In this document: positions 23,940 through 34,700 of the stretch, piece after piece
How the letters are laid out: each line of letters starts with the position of its first letter
How positions within the stretch are numbered: the first letter of the stretch is position 1
From: Clonostachys chloroleuca
Lineage: Eukaryota > Ascomycota > Sordariomycetes > Hypocreales > Bionectriaceae
Reading direction: 5' to 3'
Assembly: GCA_037952775.1 (NCBI GenBank)
Contig: JBANAY010000003.1
Coordinates: 8,060,001 to 8,124,000, forward strand
Length of the DNA: 64,000 nucleotides
Program-made: the position numbers and the translations under genes
The notes under the pieces: generated by a model
What the model was told of the DNA's origin: nothing
Database searches by the model: none
Seen by the model: only the letters and a program-made list of their open reading frames with translations

Positions 23940-25785
23940 ATGAGACTTCTCAGCACATCTGCGCTAGAAATACAGGAGTTCGGTCATATTATCCCGCATC
24001 ATGCCATTCTTAGCCACACTTGGGAGAAGGATGAGGTCCTCTTTCACGACAGGATCAATGGAACCGCCCACAAAAGGCAGGATATAGCAAATTTCTGGGC
24101 TGTTTTCGCCTCGCGAAGGAGAGAGGCTTAAAATGGATATGGATAAACACCCTGTGTATGGACAAGACGAGTTCTTCAGAACTCCCCGAGGCCATCAACT
24201 CTATGTACAAGTGGTACGAGGGGTCTACAATATGTTTCGTGTATCTCTGCGATGTATACAACACGCCTGATCATACAAGCCTTTCCCGGTGGCCGGTCAG
24301 AACGTCCGATGTCCGTCGAAGTCGGTGATTTACTAGAGGGTGGACTTTACAGGGGTTGATAGCGCCGAGATATATCGAAATTTACACCTTCGACTGGGTA
24401 GAGATTGGCACGAAGAGGAGCCTGGAGAGACAGATATCTGAACGGACGGGCATCCCGCGGCGGGTTCTCCGCGGGGAAAGCCCGCTAAGGCACAATGTTG
24501 CCGAGCGGATGTCCTGGGCGTCCAAGCGGGTGACAACAAGAGAAGAGGATACGGCATATTGCCTGATGGAGTTCTTTGGTGTGAATATGCCGCTGCTATA
24601 TGGGGAAGGTAGTAAGGCGTTTATGAGACTGCAAGAACAGATTTTGAAGCAAGAAGACGACTACACGATCTTTATGTGGTTCCAGTCACAAGATTCGACG
24701 ACATATCGTCACTCTCCACTCCGAGGAGCTTGGTGCTCGTCTCCGGGAGATTTCCTCAGATCGAGCGAACCCGATAAAGGTTCCAACAGGAAAATATCCG
24801 GAGCACCGGAATCACCACAAATTACCATCATATTAAGGTCGGACGCTTATTTGTATCCCACGGCTGACATGGTTTGTTTAGGCTGTCGCGGAAATTGCCT
24901 GGGCACAACTTTGAGGCGCATTGTGTGTTAGACTACTCAAAACTCTACCAAGTTCCGACTCACGAGATTGAGCGATGCTTTGGGGTCCACGAGCCTCCAA
25001 TTCTTGCCAGCCGTGGGATACAAATAAGCCTCCCGCTGATGGAAATAGATGACATTGACGCAGGTAATACCTTGTTGATACGGTATGAAGAGTGTGCCGG
25101 GTCTCTCTGGCTCGCTTGGACTTGCTGTAAGATCGAGAATCGCCTCCTGTGCTTGGTTCTAGACTCCTCCGGGGCCCATCGTCGGCTGGATTCTAGGGCC
25201 GTTCCCCACTGCCTGATCATTGTTGACGAGTCACTCGAGAAGGAATTCACAATGAGCCGATTCGAACTACGTCCCAGTGGCTCAGTTCAATTGAAACAAG
25301 ACCTTGAATTTGCTCGAAATCCTCAGTTCACCTCTTTCCATGTCGAGCCGAAGACAAAGCACATCAGGATTGACATTAGCCACCCAATACAGGTGGCGGG
25401 ATTTCACGTGTTTCCTAAAAATGAGGATTTCATTCTGGTGCTAGGGTGCAGTTATTCTCTGGGCCGACGAAAGGCGTGCTTCCAACTATCTTGCGGGGTG
25501 AGCGACGGGCAGCATTGGTGTACGTTTGATGAGGAGTCCACCAGCCCCCTTACGACAATTCATCAGCGATATGACGACCTTCACAGGCAAGCAAAGGCAT
25601 ATTTTTGGCAATTCTCAGACCGGGCAGCCGCAGCTTCGACTTCTGGGATCTACGGGCTGATACTGACAGCGGCGATGAGGAGAGCATCTGCTCACACGTA
25701 CCAACTTGATGTTGGCTTAAACAAAGTAGGAGAGGAGACGGCCTGGGTGAAGTTGTGCTTGTTTGGGGGTTTAGTACATTCCTGA
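23940..25785 (+). pseudogene. HET-domain protein, broken
   Basis: The N-terminal HET signature is clear: MRLLSTSALEIQEF at 23940, HAILSHTWEKDEV, then, one frame over, the GLKWIWINTLCMDKTSSSEL segment, INSMYKWY, and later FTRGWTLQGLIAP. Lesions: an A4 run at 24072-24075 where one A appears missing; an in-frame TGA at 24326-24328 exactly where the family has Trp (the Trp before FTRGWTLQ); and a further frame change near 24870-24930 before the C-terminal part (EPPILASRGIQISLPL) that runs to 25785. Intact HET proteins trigger heterokaryon-incompatibility cell death when nonself is sensed. With a nonsense codon inside the HET domain, the full protein cannot be made as read. A second C-terminal block with DSTTYRHSPLRGAW is typical of the family. 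No intron removes all lesions. Confidence 0.82.
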
Positions 25786-26014
25786 CGACGGCAAAGTAAT
25801 AATTGTAAGAACAAATCAATACTAGGCCGTGCCCAAAATTGTTCATTTGTAGCTTTATGAAGGCCGCCGTCATTCGATCAGAGATGCTCAATAACTTTAG
25901 CGGACGACGGTGAGAAAATATGGGACAAGACGCTGTTTTGGAGCTATATAACCTAAATTTTGTCTTCCCCTGCCACAACCTGATCTTCCTTCCACGAGGC
26001 GCTTAGCGTCCCAC
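25786..26014. other. Short intergenic spacer before tRNA-Gln
   Basis: No coding signal is seen in this 229-bp spacer between the HET remnant and the tRNA. Confidence 0.5.
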
Positions 26015-26086
26015 GGTTCCGTGGTCTAACGGTCATGACTACAGGTTCTGATCCTGTCAGCGAGGGTTCGACTCCCTCCGGGACCT
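26015..26086 (+). tRNA. tRNA-Gln (anticodon CTG)
   Basis: The sequence folds into a full cloverleaf. The acceptor stem GGTTCCG pairs with CGGGACC with one T-G wobble. The D arm has a GTC/GAC stem, the anticodon stem is ACAGG/CCTGT with loop TTCTGAT, so the anticodon is CTG and reads CAG. The T arm has the conserved GGTTCGA. There is no intron. The discriminator base is T26086 and CCA is not encoded, as in eukaryotes. The internal A and B boxes are intact, so RNA polymerase III transcription is expected. Confidence 0.96.
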
Positions 26087-26087
26087 A

Positions 26088-26095
26088 TTTTTTTT
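26088..26095 (+). terminator. RNA polymerase III T-run terminator
   Basis: Eight consecutive T residues start two bases after the discriminator base of tRNA-Gln, the usual Pol III termination signal. Confidence 0.9.
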
Positions 26096-26868
26096 CCTCT
26101 TCTACTTTTTATATCGCTGCGCCCCACTATTATCAGAAACTCGAAATGACAAACTGCGATTTTTGAGTTCAACCAAGACATCCTACACCCAAGCGACGCA
26201 TTCACGGCCCCTTGAAAACATTCACACCAGCGTGCAATCCTTACTAATATCACAACGTACACTTTCGTTTCCTAAATAGCCTCTGTCAGCGGAATGATAC
26301 ACAAGGCCCTGGCGAGACACAACCAAGTCAGCCCGCACAACATTCCTGAATTCACCTATTGGAACTCTGGCGCATCGAGCTGAACATGGTGGCTGACGAC
26401 GCAGCCATCCCCCAACCTGTCGGGCATAGCCGTCAGCGCTGTCAGCCGTCCCCCTAGCCAATGACACGGAGATTCCAGCCGTCGAGACCGTCGTTGGAGT
26501 CTCGACCGCTCAATAGCCCGTTGTTGCAAGCAGCTACCTTCAGTGGCTGGAGGTGATTCTGTCGCATTTGGCTTAGGACTTTGTGATATCACACTCAGCT
26601 CGGCGTCGTAGCTCACACGGCACGTGCAATAGCGGTGTAATCCCATTCCATAGGCATACTTTTTGTGAATATGCAGCTTATGAGGAGAATTCCGTAACAG
26701 TGAGACAGAATGATTTACGTGTGCTTTACTCGTGGCTGAGAAGGTATAAATTGAGGCGCCAGCTGCGATGGCCCTGCCCGGACTGCCCAAGCTCTTCCTC
26801 CAATTAATAGGAGATCTCCAATTCAATTTCTTGTTAAATTGTGGCCAAAGATCCCGCACATCGCCATC
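26096..26868. other. Intergenic region upstream of the DUF2278 gene
   Basis: A 167-codon minus-strand frame (26356-26859) overlaps this promoter region but is rich in Arg/Ser/His without a domain and is not called. No other feature is supported. Confidence 0.55.
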
Positions 26869-27939
26869 ATGCCTCTCAAAGATTACGGAGTGTGGAAGGC
26901 AACACCTACCGGCTTCACTGTCGAGAGGTCAGACAAGGATCCTGTCAGTCCCCACGGACACTTGACATTCAAGGACGGTGTGAGCACTAAGAAGCTCTCC
27001 TCCGCCATCAACGTCAAATCAATCTCGTCAGACTCGCGGCTCGTATACTGGCTCATCCAGGATTTCAAGCACCCCCTCACGGCGAATCTCAAGTCCCTCT
27101 CGCCTGGTTTCCACAGGATCTCAAAGGACCAACGTGACATCGCGCTGGATATCCTGCGCTCCAACGTCGTAAATGTCCTGGACGGCAGCGTCGTGCCCCA
27201 TGATCTTCCCGGTGACAAGAATGACATTGTTGATTTCATCCAGCCCTTCTTCGACAATGCGATCAAGAAAAGGGCCACTGTTTACATCTACGGTGAGCAG
27301 TATTCCGGCAAGGACGGCCTGCATGATGTGCACATGAACCAGGGGAGTGATGGAAAGTTCCGGAGCTCCAACGGGGTATACCAAGACGGTAGCGTCATTT
27401 TGGAATTCGCCGACGGCCACTGGGAGGCCTTCTTCATTGCGTTTGCCTCTCAAACCGCAGAAACAGATGACAAAGGACAGCCAAAGGGGCCCAGTTTGGG
27501 TGAAATCTTAGGAAAGAAGACTCAGCCCGGCGGAGACAACGACAAACCTGATGACGACGATAAAGAGCCAGATGGTGGTGGCGAGGCACCCAGCCGACCA
27601 TCCGACGCGGTTGTTGCTATCGCAGCCGCCCTTGTCAACCCACATGGCCCGGATGGTGGTGAGAATCCGGAAATCGTTTACGTAGTCAACAATGGGCTGT
27701 CTTCGGTTGTTCTGAAGGGGTGGACAATTGAGAACCAGATGGGGAACTCTTTCGCCATCCCCGACTCGTCTATTCTCAAGGTTCAGGGTGATAAGGAGGG
27801 TTTCAATGTGAGGGAGGTCCCACTGTCAAATAAAGGAGGATCAATCATCTTGAAGAACGCGGAGAAGCAGGTAGTCGACAGAGTCTCGTATACCAAGGCG
27901 CAGGCATCTCAGTCGGGGGCTTTGGTCTACTTTCGATAA
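26869..27939 (+). CDS. DUF2278/YukJ-like protein with C-terminal lamin-tail-like domain
   Basis: A single exon from ATG 26869 to TAA 27939 gives 356 residues. The start is chosen because MPLKDYGVWKA is the conserved N-terminus of the DUF2278 (YukJ) family. Further family marks are SPHGHLTF, INVKS, YIYGEQYSG, the strongly conserved GLHDVHMNQGS, and NGVYQDGSVI. This domain ends near residue 205. An acidic, Asp/Gly-rich linker (residues about 215-240) follows, then about 110 residues with a lamin-tail-domain look (VYVVNNGLSSVVLKGWTIEN, GGSIILKN, VDRVSYTKAQ). The same DUF2278-LTD architecture is common in bacteria, where its role is unknown. There is no signal peptide. Lack of introns in an intron-rich neighbourhood and a mostly bacterial family suggest old horizontal acquisition, which is inference. 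Confidence 0.88.
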   Translation: MPLKDYGVWKATPTGFTVERSDKDPVSPHGHLTFKDGVSTKKLSSAINVKSISSDSRLVYWLIQDFKHPLTANLKSLSPGFHRISKDQRDIALDILRSNVVNVLDGSVVPHDLPGDKNDIVDFIQPFFDNAIKKRATVYIYGEQYSGKDGLHDVHMNQGSDGKFRSSNGVYQDGSVILEFADGHWEAFFIAFASQTAETDDKGQPKGPSLGEILGKKTQPGGDNDKPDDDDKEPDGGGEAPSRPSDAVVAIAAALVNPHGPDGGENPEIVYVVNNGLSSVVLKGWTIENQMGNSFAIPDSSILKVQGDKEGFNVREVPLSNKGGSIILKNAEKQVVDRVSYTKAQASQSGALVYFR

Positions 27940-28359
27940 GTTCTTCGAGAAATAATGCTGATGAACAGTGTCTGTGTAACTAGTTTCATGCTAGAACTGT
28001 TTTTTAGTATCAAATGACAAAGATCTATTGCCTACATTTCACTCATAAATTTAGTGTCACCATCACAATCAACCAATGTCATGAAGAATCGCCTAGCTAC
28101 GTCACATGCATTTCGGCACTCTAGGTCTTCCATTGACCAGTAATTATTGAAATTATCTATCGAGATCGCAGGCTATGAAAAATACGGAACATTAAACCAT
28201 GCCGAGATACTCCCAATGCGGACCAATGGACTGTGACGTGTCGTCCTCTACCAGAACCGACCAGCTTCAAAACACAACACGCCTTCTGATTAAAACCCCT
28301 AATATATGAAAGAGACAAGACATTACACCTTTAAATGAGGGACACGGGAGTGCTAAGCT
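27940..28359. other. Intergenic region between convergent genes
   Basis: This 420-bp gap separates the 3' ends of the DUF2278 gene and the Agd3-like gene and should hold both terminators. No coding signal is seen. Confidence 0.6.
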
Positions 28360-31307
28360 TCAGGGTAACTGGGGAACCACTGAGCGTAACCCACTGGATG
28401 GGGGCTCGGCACCGACAACATCCGCCGTGGCAGAGCCACCGGAAGCCGTCACGACTCCGGAGGGGATGGTAACTGGGACGGGGACAGAGCAGGTGTTGCC
28501 GTCGGCGGTCACGACGACGGACTCGATGGAGTTACCGTCGGTAGAGCGGATGTAGGACATCTTGGGGTTGCAGCCGTCGAGGGCCATGCGGTCGGTGAAG
28601 TAGACGGCGAGGTCCTTCTGGGTGATGGTCTTGAGGGGCCAGTTGGTGAGGCGGAGGAACTCCTGGGTGACGACCTCGGTCCAGATCATGACGAGGGACA
28701 TCTTGCGGGTCTGGTCGCCGATGGTGCGCAAGTCGACGCCCTCCTGGTACATGTTGGCCTGGTGGAACATGTAGGGGTCGGCCTGGAGGGCGAGCAGGTT
28801 GCGGACGTTGGACTCCTTCTCCAGGGCGAGGAGGTCGTCGAAGGTGCCCGTCACGCTGGAGGTGACTGTCCACTCGTAGGTGGTGCACTCGGCGGTGTGG
28901 CAGTTGTAGTAGATGCGGCTGGAAAACCGGGGGATAACGGTCACGCCGTCGTATCCGTTGATAGCCTTGGATGTGATGTATGGCCAGTAGGGGTGGCCAG
29001 TGTTGCGGGTCTGGGGGCGAGTGTTGTCACCGACGACCTGAACGATGCCGTTCTCGACCCAGGCTTGGAGAGCATCACCGTTATAGAGACCGGTGATAGC
29101 GGGAGGGATAATGCCGTTGTCGCTATATCGGGTAGCCTTGTCGATGCCGAGCTGCTTGAGCCAGGCCTGGTTGAATTGAATCTCACGCTTGGCGTCGGCA
29201 TAGGTAGCGTTATTCAAGTTCATGTGAGAGAAAGTGTGAGAGATGTGGCCGAACTGGTTGAGATTGTCGGTGTCCAGGAACCAGGAAGCAAAAGTATCGC
29301 GCTTAGCGCAGGTCAAGGTCCAAGGGTACTCGGTCCACGAGCTAGGCCACAGGTCTTCGCCGCCGCCGATGGGCTTCACCCACTCATGAGGAGCCTCGAC
29401 GTCCTGGTCGTAATCAACAGCCTCGTTGGGATCACATACCGAGGCGGAGGCATCAGTTCCAGTAGCATCGATGAAGTCGCCGTTTCCGTTATGTCCCAAC
29501 TCAAGCCAGTAGTCAGAGCCAGAGGGCATGCGAGCGTTGATGTTGTTCTGCCAGTCGATGTGGGCCTCGAGGTCGGCGATGCTAATCTTCAGGTCCCCGT
29601 AGGTAGTAGGGTAGTACATCTCGGTGGAGAGCTGAATGTCGTCAATTTGCGTGCTCAGGTGAATCTTGCGCTTGCCCTGGAAGATGCCGCGGGTCATCCA
29701 GTGAATATGAGCGTGCTGGAGGTATGCGCAAGTCAGGGACCAAGAAGGATCCCAGGCCATGTACCAGGCCCAAACCTCGACACCGTCGGCGGTGTTGATG
29801 ACGGCAGCGGTAGAGCCATCAGAGAACTGGGCCACTTCCTTGGTGAGGGTGGCGTCGGTAATGCTAGCAGGCACGGCATACAGGCCAGTGAGAGAAACGG
29901 CAGCGTTACTGGAAACGAAATATCATAGTTAGCAACAAACATACACAGCTTCTATCAATCGACAATGAGGGACTCTTACGCCTTGAGGTTAGCAGTAGGG
30001 AAGAAGCTCAGGTCAGTAAGAGAAACGGTGGTAACAGTGCCAGACTTGGCGGTAGTACCAGTTGTAGCACCAGGATACTCGTTGATACGGACTAGACGAA
30101 TGTTGAAGTCGGCCTGATAACTCTTGATCTGGGCCCACTGCTCAGTGGTCACAGCACTGCTCCAGCCGGCAGTGCCATAGTCATAGGAGACGGCATCCAT
30201 AACAATGATGGCGCCATAGTTAGCATGGGTAGCAGTAGAGTTGAGCACGGGGAGCGTAGCTCCGCTGGAGGGAACAATCCAGTTGACCCATGAGATACCA
30301 TGTGCGAGAAGACCATCGCTGGCCTGCTTAGCCTCAGTCTCTTGGCGGGCAATGATCAGAACGGTGCTGTCCACGGTCTGGACTGGCAGGCTGGAGCTGA
30401 CAGGAGTACTCGAGGGAGTAGTCGTCGAGGCAGGTGTGCTGCTGGATGACAAAGGAGTCGTCGAGGAAATAGGGGTGGTCGAGGACTCAAGCGAGGACGA
30501 AGACACGGGGGTCGAGACGGGAGTGACAGCAGATGAGCTCGGGGTGCTTGAAGCAGCAGAACTAGAGACGGGAGTGGTCGACTCAACGGTGCTGGACACG
30601 GGAGTAGTGCTAGACACGGGCGTGGTTGACTCGGCAGGGCTGGAGATGGGAGTGGTAGAAGCAGCGGAGCTGGAAGCTGGAGTCTCTGACGAGACTGGAG
30701 TGGTTGATTCAACAGAGCTCGAGGCAGGTGTGCTAGAAGCAGCCGATGTAGAAACAGGAGTCTCTGAGGAGACGGGAGTTGTTGACTCAACAGAGCTTGA
30801 AGCAGGTGTGCTGGAAGCAATAGAACTGGAGGCAGGGGTCTCGGAGGAGATGGGAGTGGTCGACTCAGCAGAGCTCGAGGCAGGAGTCTCAGAGGAGACC
30901 GGAGTGACAGTGGAAGAAGCAACGCTGGAAACAGGAGTGCTAGATACCTCAGTTCCGGAAGAAAAAGGGGTAGCAGAAGACACAGGAGTATCAGTGGAAG
31001 CAGGAGTGCTTGAAGCAAGAACATCCGAAGAAGCAGGAGTCTGGGAAGCGATGGGAGTGGTTGAGGAGATCGAGATGGAAGATCCGGGAGTGCTCTCAGC
31101 CGAGATGGGGGTGCTGGCCGGGATGCTAGACTCAGGTGTACTGGACGACCCTGGAGTACTAGAACTGGCGATCTCAGAGGTAGACTGGGCGGGAGAAGTC
31201 GAGGTGGGAGTAGCCAAGGCTGAGGTGGGACGAGGACGACAAGACCTTTTGGCATCACCGACGCTCAGCATGCCGAGCGCGGCGACGGCGATGGTGAGAT
31301 AACGCAT
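28360..31307 (-). CDS. agd3: Agd3-like N-acetylgalactosamine deacetylase (CE18), Ser/Thr-rich secreted protein
   Basis: Two exons (29980-31307 and 28360-29908) around a 71-bp intron give 958 residues. ATG 31307 is preferred over an upstream in-frame start because it begins a good signal peptide (MRYLTIAVAALGMLSVGDA). Residues about 27-306 form a Ser/Thr/Pro stalk of SSTPVSSETPASS-like repeats, expected to be heavily O-glycosylated. The rest matches Agd3: VLIIARQETEAKQASDG at the start of the globular part, the metal/catalytic motif STQIDDIQLSTEMYY, the HTFSH motif, and RYSDNGIIPP, RNTGHPYWPY, SSRIYYNCHT. In Aspergillus fumigatus, Agd3 partly deacetylates the adhesive exopolysaccharide galactosaminogalactan outside the cell. 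Its usual partners (uge3, sph3, ega3, gtb3) are not in this window, so here it may be a stand-alone paralogue. The frame is intact and GC-rich. Confidence 0.9.
30390..31230 (-). repeat. Imperfect coding tandem repeats of the Agd3 Ser/Thr stalk
   Basis: Units of about 8-14 codons built on S-S-x-TP-x-SSE-TP-A/V are repeated roughly twenty times. The repeat creates long open frames on the opposite strand, which are by-products of Ser codon use. Repeat number is likely to vary between strains. Confidence 0.85.
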
Positions 31308-34300
31308 CGCGAAAGGGATTGACTTCGGAATTAATGGTGATAAGCGAGTGACTGTAACGACCGGACTGGATAACAGCTGGAAAAGCGAATGTGAGGTGCA
31401 GCAATGGCTCAAACGAGGCGGCCAATGTCACACGCAAACGAAAGGGTTCTGAACGATTGATGACCCTGAGCACCACGGCAACGACAATCGCAACTACTAC
31501 GAAGGAGGTAGAAAGCAAACCCGCGGTGACGATCCCGCTGGAGACACACACACATCTTATTACGAGCCATATCTCCTCCTCCTCCCTTCCCACACCACTA
31601 AACAGACACACCAGCTCTGACTGGTAAGCTGGGCCGGCTGCTTTGTTGGTGATGCCCGTATACGGGTTTCCTCTTAGTCTCGTCTCCAATATCCACTCGG
31701 CAAACCGGCACCTTAGTTGTCACAGGTTGTGCGTCGTCGACCAACCGGGACGTCGAGCGAGGGGATGGAGTGTGGGGACAAAATAAAGATATTTCCGCTG
31801 AGCACTCCCGCGGTGCCCGGGAGGGATTTTACCTCTGGTTTAGCCCTGCTATTCCCTGCCCTTCCAATCGAGGGATCGAAATGTTTAAATCCAGTGAAAC
31901 CCTCATCGAGGGAGATCGGCGGCCGTGTCTTGGACAGTCGTTTCCAGAAGGCCAAGAATCCTCGTTGTCTCTTGGCTGCAGTGCCTAGAAATGTCACTCA
32001 TCAGCCCCCTACGCGGCGGCGTCCAACGCTCTCTGGGGCCGAACACCCAATAATAACCGTAAACCCATTTTTCAGTCTGTGCTACGTATGTGCATACGTA
32101 TCTTGGCAGGGGGCGTCTGAGAAATAGAAATAAACATAAGATAAGGGGTCGGCGTTTGGTGGACAGGCGACTATTGCCCTTAGCCTGCGACGGCGTGTTC
32201 TGGCCATGCAGCGCCCCTGCAGGCCCAATGGCAGCTCGAGCATTGCCGAGTTCTTCTTCAGTCAGAGGGACCCCTCCCCTGTAATATCAAATGCAAACCT
32301 GCTCGTATTCCGCCAGCTCACTGACTCTGTGCAGCTGCGTGGGCAATACGAGCACCGGTGGGCGCACTTCTGCATACTCGACCCTGCATCCGTCGCATTC
32401 AGCTGTAAGTGAAAACTAAAAGCATGAGGCCGTCCTTCACCGTCTCCAAAAGCACTCATCGACATCAAGTACGACGTAATTAACACGACCGTTGGCGCTG
32501 TCGCGTGAAGCTGGAATGATGGTCACACACCACGACCCCTTCAGCCAGCCGCACTACTCAGCTTAGGCTGTGCCTAAAACCAATAGCGCAGGTGTGGCGA
32601 GCGGCTGCAGGAACAGACATCTCGTGTGTTCGTTAGGCTTATGGGTCCTCTCAGGCACCGTCCGAAGGGTTTTTCTTCACCTTGCATTGATGATCAGCTC
32701 ACCACAGGCAGAGCGGAGAGGGCGGACGTTTGTTCGGCCTCTCTGGCCCAGTATTTGACGAGAGAACCACAAAAGAGCACCGCTAGAACGAGCTACGGCT
32801 GAGAACTCCTCTATTCTAGCCACTGTCTTAATAATCTATCCATCAGAAATGGGTGGAGGACCAAAAAATGATGGTTTGCTGTTTGTGATTACGCCCTTTC
32901 ACCCTTCCCCGCCTCGGTATTGCCCGGTGAGGACTCAAGGAGGCCTCACGAGCAAAGCCCTCCAAGCTGAGACGTTTGTGCACACGATGCAGGAGCCATG
33001 ACCAGACGGAACAAACGGTCTACGGCCTCGTACCCAATATCCATTCGTTCCATCACACTTCTGCAGACTCCCCGTTTTCAATTCGGAGATCGCCAGGAGA
33101 GCATGGGGTAGCACGTCGATCGGCCTTGACCGACCCAGCCCTCATCTGGTTCACGGTCTTGGCTCAGTGCGTCACGGCTGCCCCTTTAGGGAACTCCATA
33201 TACAATTACGCCACTCTGTTAATATTAGACCGGTGGAGGCCACCTACCAATAAATGGCATTTAGAACATGACAGCCATACTGGCTGAAAATCAAGGGCAT
33301 CTGTTATCACACATGAATTCAGAACGTACATATCATTGGCAGCAACCCCGCCATCGATGTGGTGTGAGCGATAAAAACGCTCTACTAGACAAGGTTTCAC
33401 GCTACTAGAAACAAAATTATGAACGGGCTGAACCAATTCAACCTTATTGATGGTTAAGTTGGTCTGCAGATTAGGGCATTAACCTTGAATCGTGGTTTCG
33501 CTGGACTGCGCACTAATTCTGCTACTTTGCCGGAAAAGGATTTAACAGCAAGCTCGCCATGAGACTATCTACACCTAATTTTACAGCCAAAATCAATCCC
33601 ATCGTTCTCTGGAGCGATGGGATGGTGTCCCTAGAGTGACTATTATGAGAGGCACAATATAGCCATATCTTGAAGTGGTCCATCGCAAGCGCGAGTCAAT
33701 CTACACTCCAATTCATGGCACTTGTAGATAACACCATCGAGCAGTAATCAAGTGTGCCACTCTCTCCATAAACTATTGGCCGCCTTCACGATCATCATGT
33801 GGGGAGGTGACGCGTTGCTCCAAATGCACAACACAGCAAGACGAACCACCAGCAACCCAGCCCAGTGTTTCATGAACTATCATTGGAATAATGCAGGAAT
33901 AGATACTGCTTTCGTCATCAGGCATGACGAAAGCAAATCAAGTGACTATTGGTGACTATTGGCGTACCCCAGCGCAAATAGTGGGTAGTTCCTGGATTAA
34001 AGCTGTCAAAACTGTCATTCACGATAACTACCGCCTATCGTTATGACTCTCATTAGATGTATCTCGCTAATAAGTATATCGCTTGGAGATTACAAAGAAA
34101 TAATATTTGGGAAATTGGATTACGAGAGCCGTTTTATTTGACATGAAGGGAATGTTTTGTTTCTAGGAGTTAAAATTCCATATCATACGATAATTCGAAT
34201 AAATCAGTGCTTTTGATGGCTCAAATGATGGAAATAAATACTAATAATTTTTTTCTCACTAAATAATTGATCAGGCGTATGTGCATAAGATGCCGGCTAG

Positions 34301-34700
34301 AATTGATTAAGAATGATGAAATAACGATGCACTCATGCACATCTCAGTGCAAGACGTAGATCACAAGGAGATGATTGTTAACAACAAATAACTTCAGAAA
34401 ATTCGAAACGGGAACAGGCATTTTCTGGTTTATTTCCCTCAAGCTGCTGCAATTTTTGCAAAGGATTACCTTAAAAAGTCGAGACTTCATAGACATATGC
34501 ATGCATGGGGAAATTTGAAAGATATAGGGGCGATATTGTTATCTTGTGAATGTTTCTTCATTGTAAGATACTAGAAGTCATCATTCTAAGCATATTTGAG
34601 ATTCATCTTCAACTGCAGCACCTCTTGTATCTCCTTAAATGGCAGAAGGGTACTATTCAAACAGAGCAGGTGGTGACTTGGCCAGTCTGATCGAGTTGCA
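31308..34700. other. Large gene-poor gap upstream of the Agd3-like gene, about 3.4 kb
   Basis: This gap holds the promoter of the minus-strand Agd3-like gene and the 3' flank of the GH5 gene. The first 1.4 kb is GC-richer and has overlapping short frames on both strands (for example 31717-32127); the later part (33600-34600) is AT-rich. None of the frames has a domain or consistent splice structure. I see no RNA gene or clear repeat beyond a short gtgactattg duplication near 33940-33960. Confidence 0.55.

Noticed and set aside
26356..26859. 167-codon minus-strand frame upstream of the DUF2278 gene
   Set aside because: It has no domain or splice partners and overlaps the promoter of a well-supported plus-strand gene.
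28762..29928. 388-codon plus-strand frame opposite the Agd3-like second exon
   Set aside because: It is an antisense shadow in GC-rich coding DNA; the minus strand encodes a clear Agd3 enzyme domain.
30241..31302. 353-codon plus-strand frame, Val/Glu/Gly-rich, and the 300-codon Leu/Pro-rich minus frame at 30356-31258
   Set aside because: Both arise from the Ser/Thr/Pro repeat codons of the Agd3 stalk read in other frames.
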